17,137 bases of DNA, taken from Gemmatimonadota bacterium. GTDB taxonomy: Bacteria; Gemmatimonadota; Gemmatimonadetes; Longimicrobiales; Gaopeijiaceae. The DNA lies in the NCBI GenBank assembly GCA_021295835.1, contig JAGWBP010000039.1, positions 1 to 17,137 of the forward strand. Direction: 5' to 3'. The position numbers were made by a program, and so were the translations under genes. Under the pieces are notes generated by a model, which saw nothing but the letters and a program-made list of their open reading frames with translations, made no database searches and was not told where the DNA came from. This document shows, in pieces, positions 1 to 7,939 of the stretch. Within the stretch, counting starts at the first letter, position 1. Every line of letters begins with the position of its first letter.

Positions 1-40
1 CGCCGCGCCGTCCGGTGCGTCCGGCCGAACGGGCTACGGG

Positions 41-645
41 CTAGCTGCCGGGGAAGTCCGAAACGAAAATCTTCACAGGGCCCCCACAGACGATGCCTTC
101 AAGCAATCCGGGGTACGGCTCGTCCAAGCCAGCCTCGAACACCCCGGAAACATCGGTCTGCTCCCTGTCACATGAATAAAGACGCCCGCGGGAGTCGCGC
201 TCGCGGCCCCATCTCCAGCCGAAATCCGCGACCTGTTCCACCACCGCCTCGAAGCGCCTCCTCCCCGACTCGAAGAAGACGGTCTCGGAGGTGAACACGA
301 AGTGGACGTCGTAAACCGTGGGCAGCCCGTAAATTGCTTCGGGACTTGTTAGGCTCATGGGATCCCCTCCGGGCCCGCATTCGTCGATCTCGATCTCCCA
401 CTCTCCGGAGAGCCTGTCCTCCTGCTCCTCGCTGGCCGTCACCGTGACCTCGACCTCACCACCGTGGGGACAGGGATAGGTGTAGGTCCCGGGCTCCTCC
501 GGCCTGTTCGCCACCGCCAGTGCAGCAAGTCGGCGGATCCGCCATCTGAGGGAAAAGGCACCGGGTCTGAGCCAGTACATGTGACGGACCCGAAGACAGA
601 CGCCGCCACGACGGCGGCCAGGGCGATGTGTCCAGTTGTTCTCAT
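41..645 (-). pseudogene. Small lipoprotein gene, frameshifted; partner of the upstream metallopeptidase
   Basis: Not a family I recognise. The ATG at 645-643 overlaps the TGA of the metallopeptidase gene (644-642) as ATGA, which indicates translational coupling. From this ATG the protein begins MRTTGHIALAAVVAASVFGS followed by VTC, a typical lipoprotein signal peptide with Cys at residue 23. That frame becomes Arg/Pro-rich near 520-530 and stops at 439. The adjacent frame, open from 580 to 41, carries the plausible mature domain: an acidic, Cys-containing region with several aromatic beta-strand-like stretches, ending FPGS. Joining the two requires one missing base near 520-535. The alternative start at 580 (MYWLRPGAF) gives no export signal and leaves the coupled ATG unexplained, so I read this as one frameshifted gene. 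An assembly indel rather than true decay is possible. Confidence 0.55.
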
Positions 646-2391
646 TCTCGCGGCCTCGTTACAAGTCCATCAGTCAGATTCTTGAGCCATGTAAGCCGGA
701 TGTCGGACCAGTGCCAGTCCGGCGGCTCCCCGGCCATCTCCCTGACGGTATCCGGAGCGTTGGTGTCCGGGAACGCCAATGCGTGAACCCCCGGGGTGAC
801 CAGCCTCTCGAGACACCAGACGATATCGGAGACCTTGTTGCGTTTTCGCCAGTCCCCCCGCCACCACCTTGGATGCTTGACCTCGCAGCTCTTGAACACC
901 TCGGCGACGTAGAGGCCGGGGTACTCCGTGTAGTCGCCCTCCTCCTCGCGATCGTCGGTCAGGTCGAGGAAGAGCGCGGCGACATACCCCTCGATCTCCG
1001 GCCTCCGGTCGCGCTGTAGGTCGTCGAAATGCTCGAAGTAGTTCTCGTAGTAGCCGCCCGAGCCGACGGTCCCGGCGTAGTCGGCGAAGCCCTCCTGCAG
1101 GGCGCACTCGTAGGAGGAGATAACGTCGAAGGAATGCGGATCGCAGTTGCCTGCCCCCCACATGCCGCCGAGCGCCTTGTGGTGCAGCGCGTGCCCGTAC
1201 TCGTGGGCGACGGTCCAGGGGAAACGAGCGCCGGCAGCGTTACCCCATGCAAGGGTGATCTTGTCGACACCGGGTAAGCCGTTGTAGTACGAACCGCCGG
1301 AACCGAAGTGCAGCTTCCACTTGATCCGGCCCCGCGTGTGCCCGAAGTGTTTCTGCAGGGTGTCTGCCGAGAGGTTCAGCAGGCGCCACGGCAGGTACCT
1401 ATGGGCCAGGACCTCGACTTGTACCAACTGGCCGCAGTGGCGCTCGTTCGTGTACCAGGATGCGATGTCCGTCCTTCCCTGAACAAGATAGGTATCGGGA
1501 GCATGGCCAGACCCCCACGTACTGCCAGCGGGCGGACGACACCAGAAGGCCACGATCCCGTCCTCGGGGACGGTGACAACCTCGGTCCCTACCCCGCCGC
1601 CCGGGACCCCCGGGAACTCGACCCAGTGAGCGTGAATCACCGTGCCCACCGCAGGCTTGAAGCCAACTATCTGCGAAACCGTGTAGACCACGTAGAGGTA
1701 CACCGAGTCGGGATGCCAAGTCGTACCGCCCGGGCCCGGCCGGGAGTACATCGCGCCGTCCGCCGTCGCCGGTCCGGCCACCGGGTGGACCCCCTCCGGG
1801 AAGATCGTGTCCTCGAACCACCGTGTAAGCCGGCCATCCGTCTCGGAAATGAACATCCACGCCGAGCGGACCACGTCGTCGAAGAGGTACGGCCCGCCGT
1901 CCGGACCGTGCGTGTCGCCCGGTAGTAGCCCGCGCCTTCGCCGGGAACGGCGTAGGCGCCGCTCCACGTGTCGCCCGCCACCATCGACGGCAGGACCCAC
2001 CTGGCCTTGACCGGCAGATCCGGACGCCCCTCCCCAACGTGGTCCATCAGCGCCTTCGTCGGCAGCGTCAGCACCACCTCGCCGCTGTCGATCTGCTCCC
2101 GCGCCACGCCGGAGACCGTCAGCGTCACGGAAGTGTTCGGCCGAAGCCCCCCGCTGGCCGAGATCGCCAGATCGATGCGGCCTCTCGTCGGATGGACGAT
2201 GCTGTCGAAAACCTCTTCGGTCCCGTCGGCCAGCGGGTTGCCGTCGGCCGCCAGGCCCGTCTCGACGATGGGAGACACCGGAGCCTCCGTCAGGTGTCGT
2301 CAACGCAGGCGACGACCAGCGGGGCGAGCCCCGCGGAAATCAGCGCGAGAAGCGCGCTCCTCCGAGGGAGGAAAGTGAGGGCTGACGACAT
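642..2391 (-). pseudogene. Secreted zincin-type metallopeptidase lipoprotein (copy 1), frameshifted
   Basis: The start is the ATG at 2391, preceded by a strong GAGGAG Shine-Dalgarno at 2405-2400. It opens a lipoprotein signal (MSSALTFLPRRSALLALISA, then GLAPLVVAC), but the frame hits TGA five residues after the lipobox Cys. One added base restores TLTEAPVSPIVETG and the frame that runs to about 1917. There a second break moves into the frame ending at 642. The C-terminal part has HEYGHALHH (codons from 1205) with a Glu in EGFADY 37 residues after the first His, a gluzincin-like HExxH...E arrangement. It also has Cys residues conserved with the second copy at 14188. Aligned with that copy, the second break is a 13-nt deletion. 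Family knowledge gives zinc protease chemistry; the substrate is unknown. The Arg-rich open frame 1925-2303 is an out-of-frame shadow, not the true N-terminus. Confidence 0.7.
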
Positions 2392-2426
2392 ATCTTTCGC
2401 TCCTCAAGCTCGTGGCGGGAACCGGA

Positions 2427-2477
2427 ACCACCCCATGGTGACGATGGCCAACATTGGCCGCTCGCGCAAGGGGTGGT
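2427..2477. promoter_or_regulatory. Nested inverted repeats upstream of the copy-1 metallopeptidase
   Basis: An outer pair, ACCACCCC at 2427-2434 and GGGGTGGT at 2470-2477, surrounds an inner pair, GGCCAA at 2446-2451 and TTGGCC at 2454-2459. Both share a centre near 2452. It lies between the end of the pst genes and the signal peptide start at 2391. It could be an operator or an RNA structure in the metallopeptidase leader. No known motif is recognised. Confidence 0.4.
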
Positions 2478-2479
2478 GC

Positions 2480-2505
2480 GGAGCCTGTCCGTCAAAACAG
2501 GCCCC
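2480..2505 (-). terminator. Candidate hairpin at the end of the pst genes
   Basis: Arms GGAGCCTGT (2480-2488) and ACAGGCCCC (2497-2505) pair with one mismatch around an 8-nt loop. The hairpin starts about 10 nt past the last pstB stop codon on the minus strand. There is no T-run after the stem, so this would be a weak intrinsic terminator or an mRNA 3'-end stabiliser. Confidence 0.3.
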
Positions 2506-2515
2506 TCGCCCCCGG

Positions 2516-3358
2516 CTACCCGTACCGCCCCTCGATGTAGTCGGCCGTCTCGGAGTGCCTAGGCGACAGGAACAGCTCCTCGGTGAGCCCGTGCTCGACG
2601 ATCCGGCCCAGCAGCATGAAGACGCACTCCTGGGACGCGCGCCGCGCCTGCGCCATGTTGTGCGTGACGATCAGGATCGTGTACTCGCCGCGCAGCTTCC
2701 AGATCAGCTCCTCGACGGCCTCGGTGCCGGCGGGGTCCAGCGCCGAGCACGGCTCGTCCATGAGGAGCAGGTGGGGCTTCACCGGAAGGAGCCGCGCGAT
2801 GCAGAGCTTCTGCTGCTCCTCGAGCGAGAGTCCGGTCGCGGGCCTGTCCAGGCGGTCCTTCACGTTGTCCCAGAGCAGAACCTGGCGCAGCGACGACTCC
2901 AGAACCTCCGCTTCCTCCGCTGCGCTCACCCTGCGCAGCCGCGCCTCGTGCAGCCGGAATCCGAAGAGGACGTTCTCGCGGATCGAGATCGGGAGCGGAT
3001 TGGGGCGCTGGAAGACCATGCCGATCTTCTTGCGCACCTGCACGAGCTCGATGTCGTCCCCGAAGATGTCGTGGCCCAGGACGTAGACGCTCCCGGTCGT
3101 GCGTACGTACCCAAGCCGCTCGATGATGCGGTTGCACGTCCTGAGCAGGGTGGTCTTGCCGCACCCGGAGGGGCCGATCATCGAGGTTATCGTTCCCCGT
3201 CCGACCCCCAGGTCGACGTCGAAGAGCGCCTGGAAGTCGCCGTACCAGAGGTTCAGCCCCCGGGTCTCGATGGCGAAGCCGTCGCCGCCAGGGGGCTGCG
3301 GGCGCGATCCCCCGGGGCTATCCAAAGCGCCCCTCGATGTAGCCGGTGGTCCGCTCAT
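2516..3358 (-). CDS. pstB: Phosphate ABC transporter ATP-binding protein PstB, copy A (degenerate signature motif)
   Basis: A cytoplasmic ATPase of the phosphate importer, 280 aa. Walker A is GPSGCGKTT (62-70), the Q-loop is VFQRPN (Q117), Walker B is LLLMDEP with catalytic E202, the D-loop is SALD, and the H-loop is THN (H233). The ABC signature, normally LSGGQ, reads LSLEEQQ (177-181; codons 2830-2816). The tail HSETADYIEGRYG is typical of PstB. The ATG at 3358 has GAGGTG just upstream and overlaps the end of the preceding pstB by about 41 nt; a TTG at 3325 is a possible shorter start. This is the last gene of the pst set. The signature lesion is complementary to the lesions in the neighbouring pstB, which suggests that the two form a heterodimer. 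Confidence 0.93.
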   Translation of the reverse strand: MSGPPATSRGALDSPGGSRPQPPGGDGFAIETRGLNLWYGDFQALFDVDLGVGRGTITSMIGPSGCGKTTLLRTCNRIIERLGYVRTTGSVYVLGHDIFGDDIELVQVRKKIGMVFQRPNPLPISIRENVLFGFRLHEARLRRVSAAEEAEVLESSLRQVLLWDNVKDRLDRPATGLSLEEQQKLCIARLLPVKPHLLLMDEPCSALDPAGTEAVEELIWKLRGEYTILIVTHNMAQARRASQECVFMLLGRIVEHGLTEELFLSPRHSETADYIEGRYG

Positions 3359-4133
3359 CCTTCACCTCGCCCGCGAAGAGATCCTCGGTGTCGCCGATCT
3401 CGACCAGCTCGCCCATCAGGAAGAAGGCGGTGCGGTCGGCCAGACGGCGCGCCTGCTGCACCAGATTCGTGACCAGCACTATGGTGAGCTCGGAGCGAAG
3501 CTCCTTCAGCACGTCCTCGATCCGCATCGTCGTGACCGGATCGACAGCGATGGAGAACTCGTCCAGGAGGAGCAGCTCGGGCTCCTGCGAGAGAGCGCGG
3601 GCGATCGTGAGGCGCTGCTGCTGTCCCCCCGAGAGCAGGCTTCCCAGAGAGTCGAGCCGGCCCTTGACCTCGTCCCAGAGCGCGGCGCGCCTGAGGCACC
3701 TCTCGACCACCTCGTCGAGCTCGGCCTTCTTGCGGATTCCGCGCAGCCGGGGCGAGAAGGCGACGTTCTCGTAGACCGTCAGCGGTAGTCCGGCCGGCAG
3801 CGGAAACACGACCCCGATGCGTCGACGCAGAGCGTACTCGTTGCGCCAGTCGTTGACGTTCTTCCCGTTGATGCAGATGCTCCCCTCCACCTCCATGGCC
3901 GAGTTGAAGGCGTCCATGCGGTTGAGAGCGCGCAGAAAGGACGTCTTGCCGCTGTTGGCCGGGCCGATGATCCCGAAGATCTCATGGCGGTGGATGTCCA
4001 GGGTGACGTTGCCCAGGGCGCGCTTGCCGCCGTACGCGATGGAGAGGTCGCGGACCTCGATTACGGGCGGCTCGTCGTACGCTGGGCCGGCACCGTGGTT
4101 GGCGACGGCCGCCTCGGCGGAGAGCCCTACCAC
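3318..4133 (-). CDS. pstB: Phosphate ABC transporter ATP-binding protein PstB, copy B (Q- and H-loop substituted)
   Basis: A second PstB-type ATPase of 271 aa, clearly divergent from its neighbour. Walker A is GPANSGKTS (57-65), the signature LSGGQQQRLTIARAL is intact (167-171), and Walker B is LLLLDEF with E192. Two switch residues are lost: the Q-loop reads VFPLP (P111 for Gln, codon 3803-3801) and the H-loop reads VTNLVQQ (N223 for His, codon 3467-3465). The C-terminus TTGYIEGRFG matches the PstB family. The frame is open to 4475, but everything above 4133 is a shadow of pstA. The GTG at 4133 overlaps the pstA stop and gives a normal family length. It probably contributes the good signature and a non-hydrolysing or slow site in a heterodimer with copy A. 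Confidence 0.92.
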   Translation of the reverse strand: MVGLSAEAAVANHGAGPAYDEPPVIEVRDLSIAYGGKRALGNVTLDIHRHEIFGIIGPANSGKTSFLRALNRMDAFNSAMEVEGSICINGKNVNDWRNEYALRRRIGVVFPLPAGLPLTVYENVAFSPRLRGIRKKAELDEVVERCLRRAALWDEVKGRLDSLGSLLSGGQQQRLTIARALSQEPELLLLDEFSIAVDPVTTMRIEDVLKELRSELTIVLVTNLVQQARRLADRTAFFLMGELVEIGDTEDLFAGEVKDERTTGYIEGRFG

Positions 4134-4996
4134 TTCTTCAGCCCCCTGAGGTAGACGCGGAATCCGATCGACACGGCGTTCATCAGGAGCACCATGCCGA
4201 TCAGCACCAGAGCCACCCCGAAGGTGAGCTCCTCGGGCACGTCGGTCGCCTGGGTCGCGGTGTAGTAGAGGTGGTACGACATGGCCATCGTCTGGTCGAA
4301 GACGCTCTCGGGCAGGAAGGCCACGAAGGCGGTGGCTCCCGTGAACATGATCGGTGCGGTCTCGCCGGCCGTGCGCGAGACCTCCAGGATCACGCCGGTG
4401 AGGATTCCGCTGACCGAATTGGGGAGCACCACCTTGCGGATCGTCTGCCAGCGGGTGGCCCCCATGTTCAGGCACGCCTCCCTGAAGGCTTGCGGCACCG
4501 CCTGCAGCGACTCGCGGGTGGCGACGATCACGACCGGCAGCGTCATGATCGCCAGGGTGAGGCTGGCGGCGAGAATCGAGGCGCCGAATCTGAAGAAGAG
4601 CACGAACGCGCCCACCCCGAAGAGCGCGTGCACGATGGACGGCACCCCCGCCAGGTTGATGATGGCCAGGTTGATGGTCCGGGTGAGCAGGTTGTCCGGC
4701 GCGTACTCGCTCAGGTACAGCGCCGCGGCTATGCCGAGCGGCACCGACGCCAGGAGCGCGACGACCACCAGCCAGACGGTGCCCACCAGCGCCGGGAGTA
4801 TGCCCCCCGCCGTCATGTTGTCCCTCGGCGGGGTGAAGAGGAACTCCCAGGAGATCGCCGGCCCGCCCTTGACCACCAGCGTGCCCACGATGAGGAGCAC
4901 CGGAATCACGAGCGCCACCGTCATCAGGCAGAAGACGGCCCGCGCGACGCTCTGGTTGCGGTAGCTGCGTCTGTTCAGGCGCGTCGCGGCGAACAT
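4127..4996 (-). CDS. pstA: Phosphate ABC transporter permease PstA
   Basis: An inner-membrane permease of 289 aa with about six hydrophobic segments. The first is at residues 20-42 (VFCLMTVALVIPVLLIVGTL), and the last is near 262-280. The cytoplasmic coupling loop has FREACLNMGATRWQTIRKVV, the EAA-type sequence that docks on the ATPase. GETAPIMFTG and the C-terminal GFRVYLRGLKKW are typical of PstA. The ATG at 4996 lies 7 nt after the pstC stop; GGAGG sits about 13 nt upstream, a long spacing. The 3' end overlaps the GTG of the first pstB by 7 nt. Together with PstC it forms the phosphate channel. Confidence 0.95.
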   Translation of the reverse strand: MFAATRLNRRSYRNQSVARAVFCLMTVALVIPVLLIVGTLVVKGGPAISWEFLFTPPRDNMTAGGILPALVGTVWLVVVALLASVPLGIAAALYLSEYAPDNLLTRTINLAIINLAGVPSIVHALFGVGAFVLFFRFGASILAASLTLAIMTLPVVIVATRESLQAVPQAFREACLNMGATRWQTIRKVVLPNSVSGILTGVILEVSRTAGETAPIMFTGATAFVAFLPESVFDQTMAMSYHLYYTATQATDVPEELTFGVALVLIGMVLLMNAVSIGFRVYLRGLKKW

Positions 4997-5003
4997 TGGC
5001 TGC

Positions 5004-5936
5004 CTATTTCCTCCGGATTCCGCGGACGACGATGTCCGCAGTGAGGTTGATTGCGAAGGTGACCACGAAGAGGAGGATGCCCAGCGTGAAGAGGGAGCCG
5101 TAGTGATTCCCTCCCGTCACCGTGTCGCCGAGCTCGGCGGCGATCGTCGCGGTGAGCGCCCGCACCGAGTCGAAGACGCTGGTGGGCAGGTTGATGGCGT
5201 GGCCCGAGGCCATCAGCACGGCCATCGTCTCCCCGAACCCCCTCCCGACCCCCAGCAGCACGGCGGCCAGCAGCCCGTTCCGGGACGCCGGAATCACCAC
5301 CTTGACGATCACCTCCCAGCGGGTCGCCCCCAGCGCTTCCGCCGCCTCGCGGTAGGTGTCGGGCACCGCCTTGAGCGCGTCCTCGGCGATCGTGGTCATG
5401 ATCGGGGCCGCCATCAGCCCCAGGATCAGCCCGGCGTTGAGGACATTCAGCCCCACCGGGATGTCGAACGTCTGGATGATGAGCGGGTTCATGATCGACA
5501 TGCCCACGAACCCCCACACCACCGACGGGATCGCCGCCAGCATCTCCACCAGGACCTTCAGCGTCTCGCGCGTCTTGCCGCTGGCGAACTCCGCGATGAA
5601 GAGCGCCGCGCCCAGCGACAGGGGGACCGACAGGAGCATCGCGAAGCCCGTCACGCTGGCGGTGCCCACGATCAGCGCCAGCGCCCCGTAGGTCGGATTG
5701 TTGGAGGTGGGCCGCCACGCGATCGAGGTCAGGAATTCTCCCAGCTTCAGCGGCCCCAGGACGAAGGCGAGACCCTCCTTGGTGATGAAGACGAAGATCC
5801 CGACGATGAAGACGATCGCCGAGATACCCCCGACGAAGACGAGAAGGCGGGCGGCGCGGTCCACATGCCACGCCATGTCCCTGCGATCCATTGCGCCGAT
5901 GCCCGCACCGGCGCCGGGGCTGCCGGCAGGCGTCAC
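5004..5936 (-). CDS. pstC: Phosphate ABC transporter permease PstC
   Basis: An inner-membrane permease of the Pst importer, 310 aa from GTG 5936 or 295 aa from ATG 5891. Six hydrophobic segments are visible, starting at LLVFVGGISAIVFIVGIFVF. The EAA coupling loop is YREAAEALGATRWEVIVKVV, followed by GVGRGFGETMAVLMASG, a strong PstC signature. I choose the GTG because it overlaps the phoU stop as GTGA, the same arrangement as pstS-phoU; the ATG at 5891 (MDRRDMAW) is a fair alternative, and neither has a strong Shine-Dalgarno. The frame stays open to 6815, but the upstream part is the shadow of phoU. It pairs with PstA. Confidence 0.94.
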   Translation of the reverse strand: MTPAGSPGAGAGIGAMDRRDMAWHVDRAARLLVFVGGISAIVFIVGIFVFITKEGLAFVLGPLKLGEFLTSIAWRPTSNNPTYGALALIVGTASVTGFAMLLSVPLSLGAALFIAEFASGKTRETLKVLVEMLAAIPSVVWGFVGMSIMNPLIIQTFDIPVGLNVLNAGLILGLMAAPIMTTIAEDALKAVPDTYREAAEALGATRWEVIVKVVIPASRNGLLAAVLLGVGRGFGETMAVLMASGHAINLPTSVFDSVRALTATIAAELGDTVTGGNHYGSLFTLGILLFVVTFAINLTADIVVRGIRRK

Positions 5937-7009
5937 TCGTCGTCCCGCACTCCGAGGGTCTTCATGAGGCCGCGCAGGCGGACCATGAGGGCGCGGTACA
6001 GCTCCTCCGCCTGCGAATCGGCAGAGACTCCGTCCTCCGCCAAGTCCCACTGCAGCACAGCCGTCCGATAGGGAACGTCGAAGTGCGGCGATGGGTCCAG
6101 ACCGATTCCCACAACCACATGGTAGTGCCGCGCCACGTCGAGTGCGTCGTCGAGGGAACGGGGAGCGTCCCCGGACGGCAGCACGATGCCCCGCCGCCGA
6201 CAGAAGGCCAGCAGTTTCGGATCGAAGGCGTCCGCAGGCTCCACTCCCGCCGAGCCGAAACGCCCGGCGTGCGGATGGCTCTCCGCCAGCGCTATCTCCG
6301 CGAGCTTGCTGGCCAGGGCGTGGTCCGAGTCCAGGAACAGGATGCGGTACCGCTTGGGCTTCTTCCGCTTGCCGGTGACGGCGAACAGGGTCTGCTGAAC
6401 GGTGTTCTCGGCCTGTTCCGCCGAGCGCTGCAGCAGGCGAAAGACGAGAAGGGCGCCGAAGAGGTCCCTGGCCGGTGGACGATCGGTTTCGGCGGCGGTG
6501 ATCAGACCCTCGAATGCATAAGGGTAGATCGCGGCCGTCTGCGATGCGATCCCGCGTGACACCCGGGCCATGTCCGGGTCGCCGTCCAGGAATCCCGTCA
6601 GCGCGGTTCCCAGCGCCTTGCCCGCATGCTCTCCCATCATCCCGATGTTGTGGAGGACCGTATCGGGCAGCGGCGACTCTATCTGGCCCGCCACCCGGCA
6701 GATCGCGACCGAATAGTCCCCAAGCCGCTCCAGCGCCACGGAGAGTCGCAGCACGGCCGAGATGAAGCGAAGGTGGCTCCCGCTCGGCAAGTGACGGACC
6801 ACGAAGAGGTGGCACATATGATCGAGGTCCCGGATGTCCTGGTTGACCGCGCGGTCCTTGATCACCGTTTCGTTGGCGAGCCGGCGGTCCATCTCCAGCA
6901 CCGACTGGACGCTGTGCCGGAGATTCTCCCGGACCTGACCCGCGACCGTTCGCAGCCGTGCCCGAATTGCGAGCAGATCCGCCTCCAGCCGCTTGTCGTA
7001 GAGGCTCAC
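5933..7009 (-). CDS. phoU: PhoU domain protein fused to a degenerate ArsC/LMW-phosphatase-like domain
   Basis: 358 aa. Residues 1-215 are PhoU-like helices: ETVIKDRAVNQDIRDLD near 47-63, ERLGDYSVAI near 94-103 (compare the family ERIGDHA motif), and RSAEQAENTVQQTLF near 195-209. PhoU proteins normally couple Pst transporter state to PhoR/PhoB signalling. Residues 221-350 resemble thioredoxin-type arsenate reductase or low-molecular-weight phosphatase: RILFLDSDHALASKLAEIAL aligns with the CX5R loop region, SAGVEP with the SAG-EP strand, and LQWDLAED with the general-acid loop. The catalytic Cys is D227 and the loop Arg is A233, so no phosphatase activity is expected. The GTG at 7009 overlaps the pstS stop (GTGA). 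The fused domain may sense phosphate or an oxyanion; that is inference. Confidence 0.85.
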   Translation of the reverse strand: MSLYDKRLEADLLAIRARLRTVAGQVRENLRHSVQSVLEMDRRLANETVIKDRAVNQDIRDLDHMCHLFVVRHLPSGSHLRFISAVLRLSVALERLGDYSVAICRVAGQIESPLPDTVLHNIGMMGEHAGKALGTALTGFLDGDPDMARVSRGIASQTAAIYPYAFEGLITAAETDRPPARDLFGALLVFRLLQRSAEQAENTVQQTLFAVTGKRKKPKRYRILFLDSDHALASKLAEIALAESHPHAGRFGSAGVEPADAFDPKLLAFCRRRGIVLPSGDAPRSLDDALDVARHYHVVVGIGLDPSPHFDVPYRTAVLQWDLAEDGVSADSQAEELYRALMVRLRGLMKTLGVRDDE

Positions 7010-7890
7010 GCGCACTCCGTCTCGGTATAGGGAGCGTAGCCGCGCTCGAGGATCACGCACTGGCCGTCGGTGGAGAGTATCCAGTCCATGTAGGACTTGA
7101 CCGCGCCCTGGGGCCGGCCCGCCGTGTACATGAAGAGCGGACGCGCGATGGGGTAGCTACCGCTGACGGCGGTCGCGACGGACGGTTCGACGCAGTTGCC
7201 GCCCTCCTCCACCGTGACGCAGGGCATGCGCACGTGTTCGGTCGCGTAGGCGAGTCCGCTGTACCCGATCGCGCAGGGGGTGTTCTCCACCAGGTCGACC
7301 ACGTCCTTGGAGCCGTGCATGTCCCGGGAACCGAGCTTGTACTCGGCGTCGTCGCCCAGGACCGTCTCCTTGAAGTAGACGTAGGTGCCCGAGTTGTTCT
7401 GCCTGCTGACGAGCACGATCTCGTCGGAGTGGCAGCCGGGCACGCTCACCCCCAGCTCTGCCCACTGCGTGATCGTTCCGCCCTCGCCGTAGATGCCCTT
7501 GAGCTGGGCCAGCGTCAGGCTCTCGATGGGGTTGTCCTCGTGCACGTAGACGGCCAGCGCGTCGTAGCCGACGACGAATTCGACGGGCTCGACGCCGTTC
7601 TCGCGGGCCAGCTCGATCTCCGATTCGCGCATCTTTCTGGACGAGTTCGCGATGTCGACGGTGCCGTTGATCATCGCGGAGATGCCAGTGCCGGATCCGC
7701 CGCCCGTGACCGCGACCGCCACCTTCGCGTTGACTGCGGCGTATGCTTCGGCCCAGGCCTGGGCGACGTTCAGGAGCGTGTCGGAGCCGCGGTTCTGGAT
7801 GACGGCCCGCTGACTCCCGTCGCCCCCGCCCCCGCAGGCTGCGACGGTCAGCGCTATGAACGGGATGATCCGCTGCGCGATCTGCTTCAT
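7006..7890 (-). CDS. pstS: Periplasmic phosphate-binding lipoprotein PstS
   Basis: 294 aa. A lipoprotein signal peptide ends in LTVAAC with Cys19, followed by a Gly-rich linker, so it is probably tethered to a membrane facing the periplasm. NRGSDTLLNVAQAWAEAY, AVTGGGSGTGISAMINGTVD and SRQNNSGTYVYFKE are the phosphate-binding loops typical of PstS. VVGYDALAVYVHEDNP and LAQLKGIYGEG fit the same family. The start at 7890 is supported by GGAGAG at 7901-7896. It is the first gene of the cytoplasmic-membrane transporter block and follows the porin gene on the same strand after 115 nt. That gap contains a dyad at 7940-7966 that may carry regulation. No PhoB box consensus could be identified with confidence. 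Confidence 0.96.
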   Translation of the reverse strand: MKQIAQRIIPFIALTVAACGGGGDGSQRAVIQNRGSDTLLNVAQAWAEAYAAVNAKVAVAVTGGGSGTGISAMINGTVDIANSSRKMRESEIELARENGVEPVEFVVGYDALAVYVHEDNPIESLTLAQLKGIYGEGGTITQWAELGVSVPGCHSDEIVLVSRQNNSGTYVYFKETVLGDDAEYKLGSRDMHGSKDVVDLVENTPCAIGYSGLAYATEHVRMPCVTVEEGGNCVEPSVATAVSGSYPIARPLFMYTAGRPQGAVKSYMDWILSTDGQCVILERGYAPYTETECA

Positions 7891-7939
7891 TGTGTCTCTC
7901 CGTTTCTCGATGTGGACGATGGGACTCTAGCCGGCGTTT

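Noticed and set aside
1925..2303. Arg-rich N-terminal extension in the open frame ending at 642
   Set aside because: The adjacent frame matches copy 2 and carries ordinary protein sequence here; the extension is an out-of-frame shadow created by the frameshifts.
4134..4475. N-terminal extension of the second pstB frame
   Set aside because: It overlaps pstA and has no similarity to an ATPase; GTG 4133 gives normal family length.
4271..5044. Long plus-strand open frames opposite pstA and pstC (also 5103-6071)
   Set aside because: They are antisense to clear permease genes, are rich in Arg/His/Gln without domains, and are explained by high GC at third positions.
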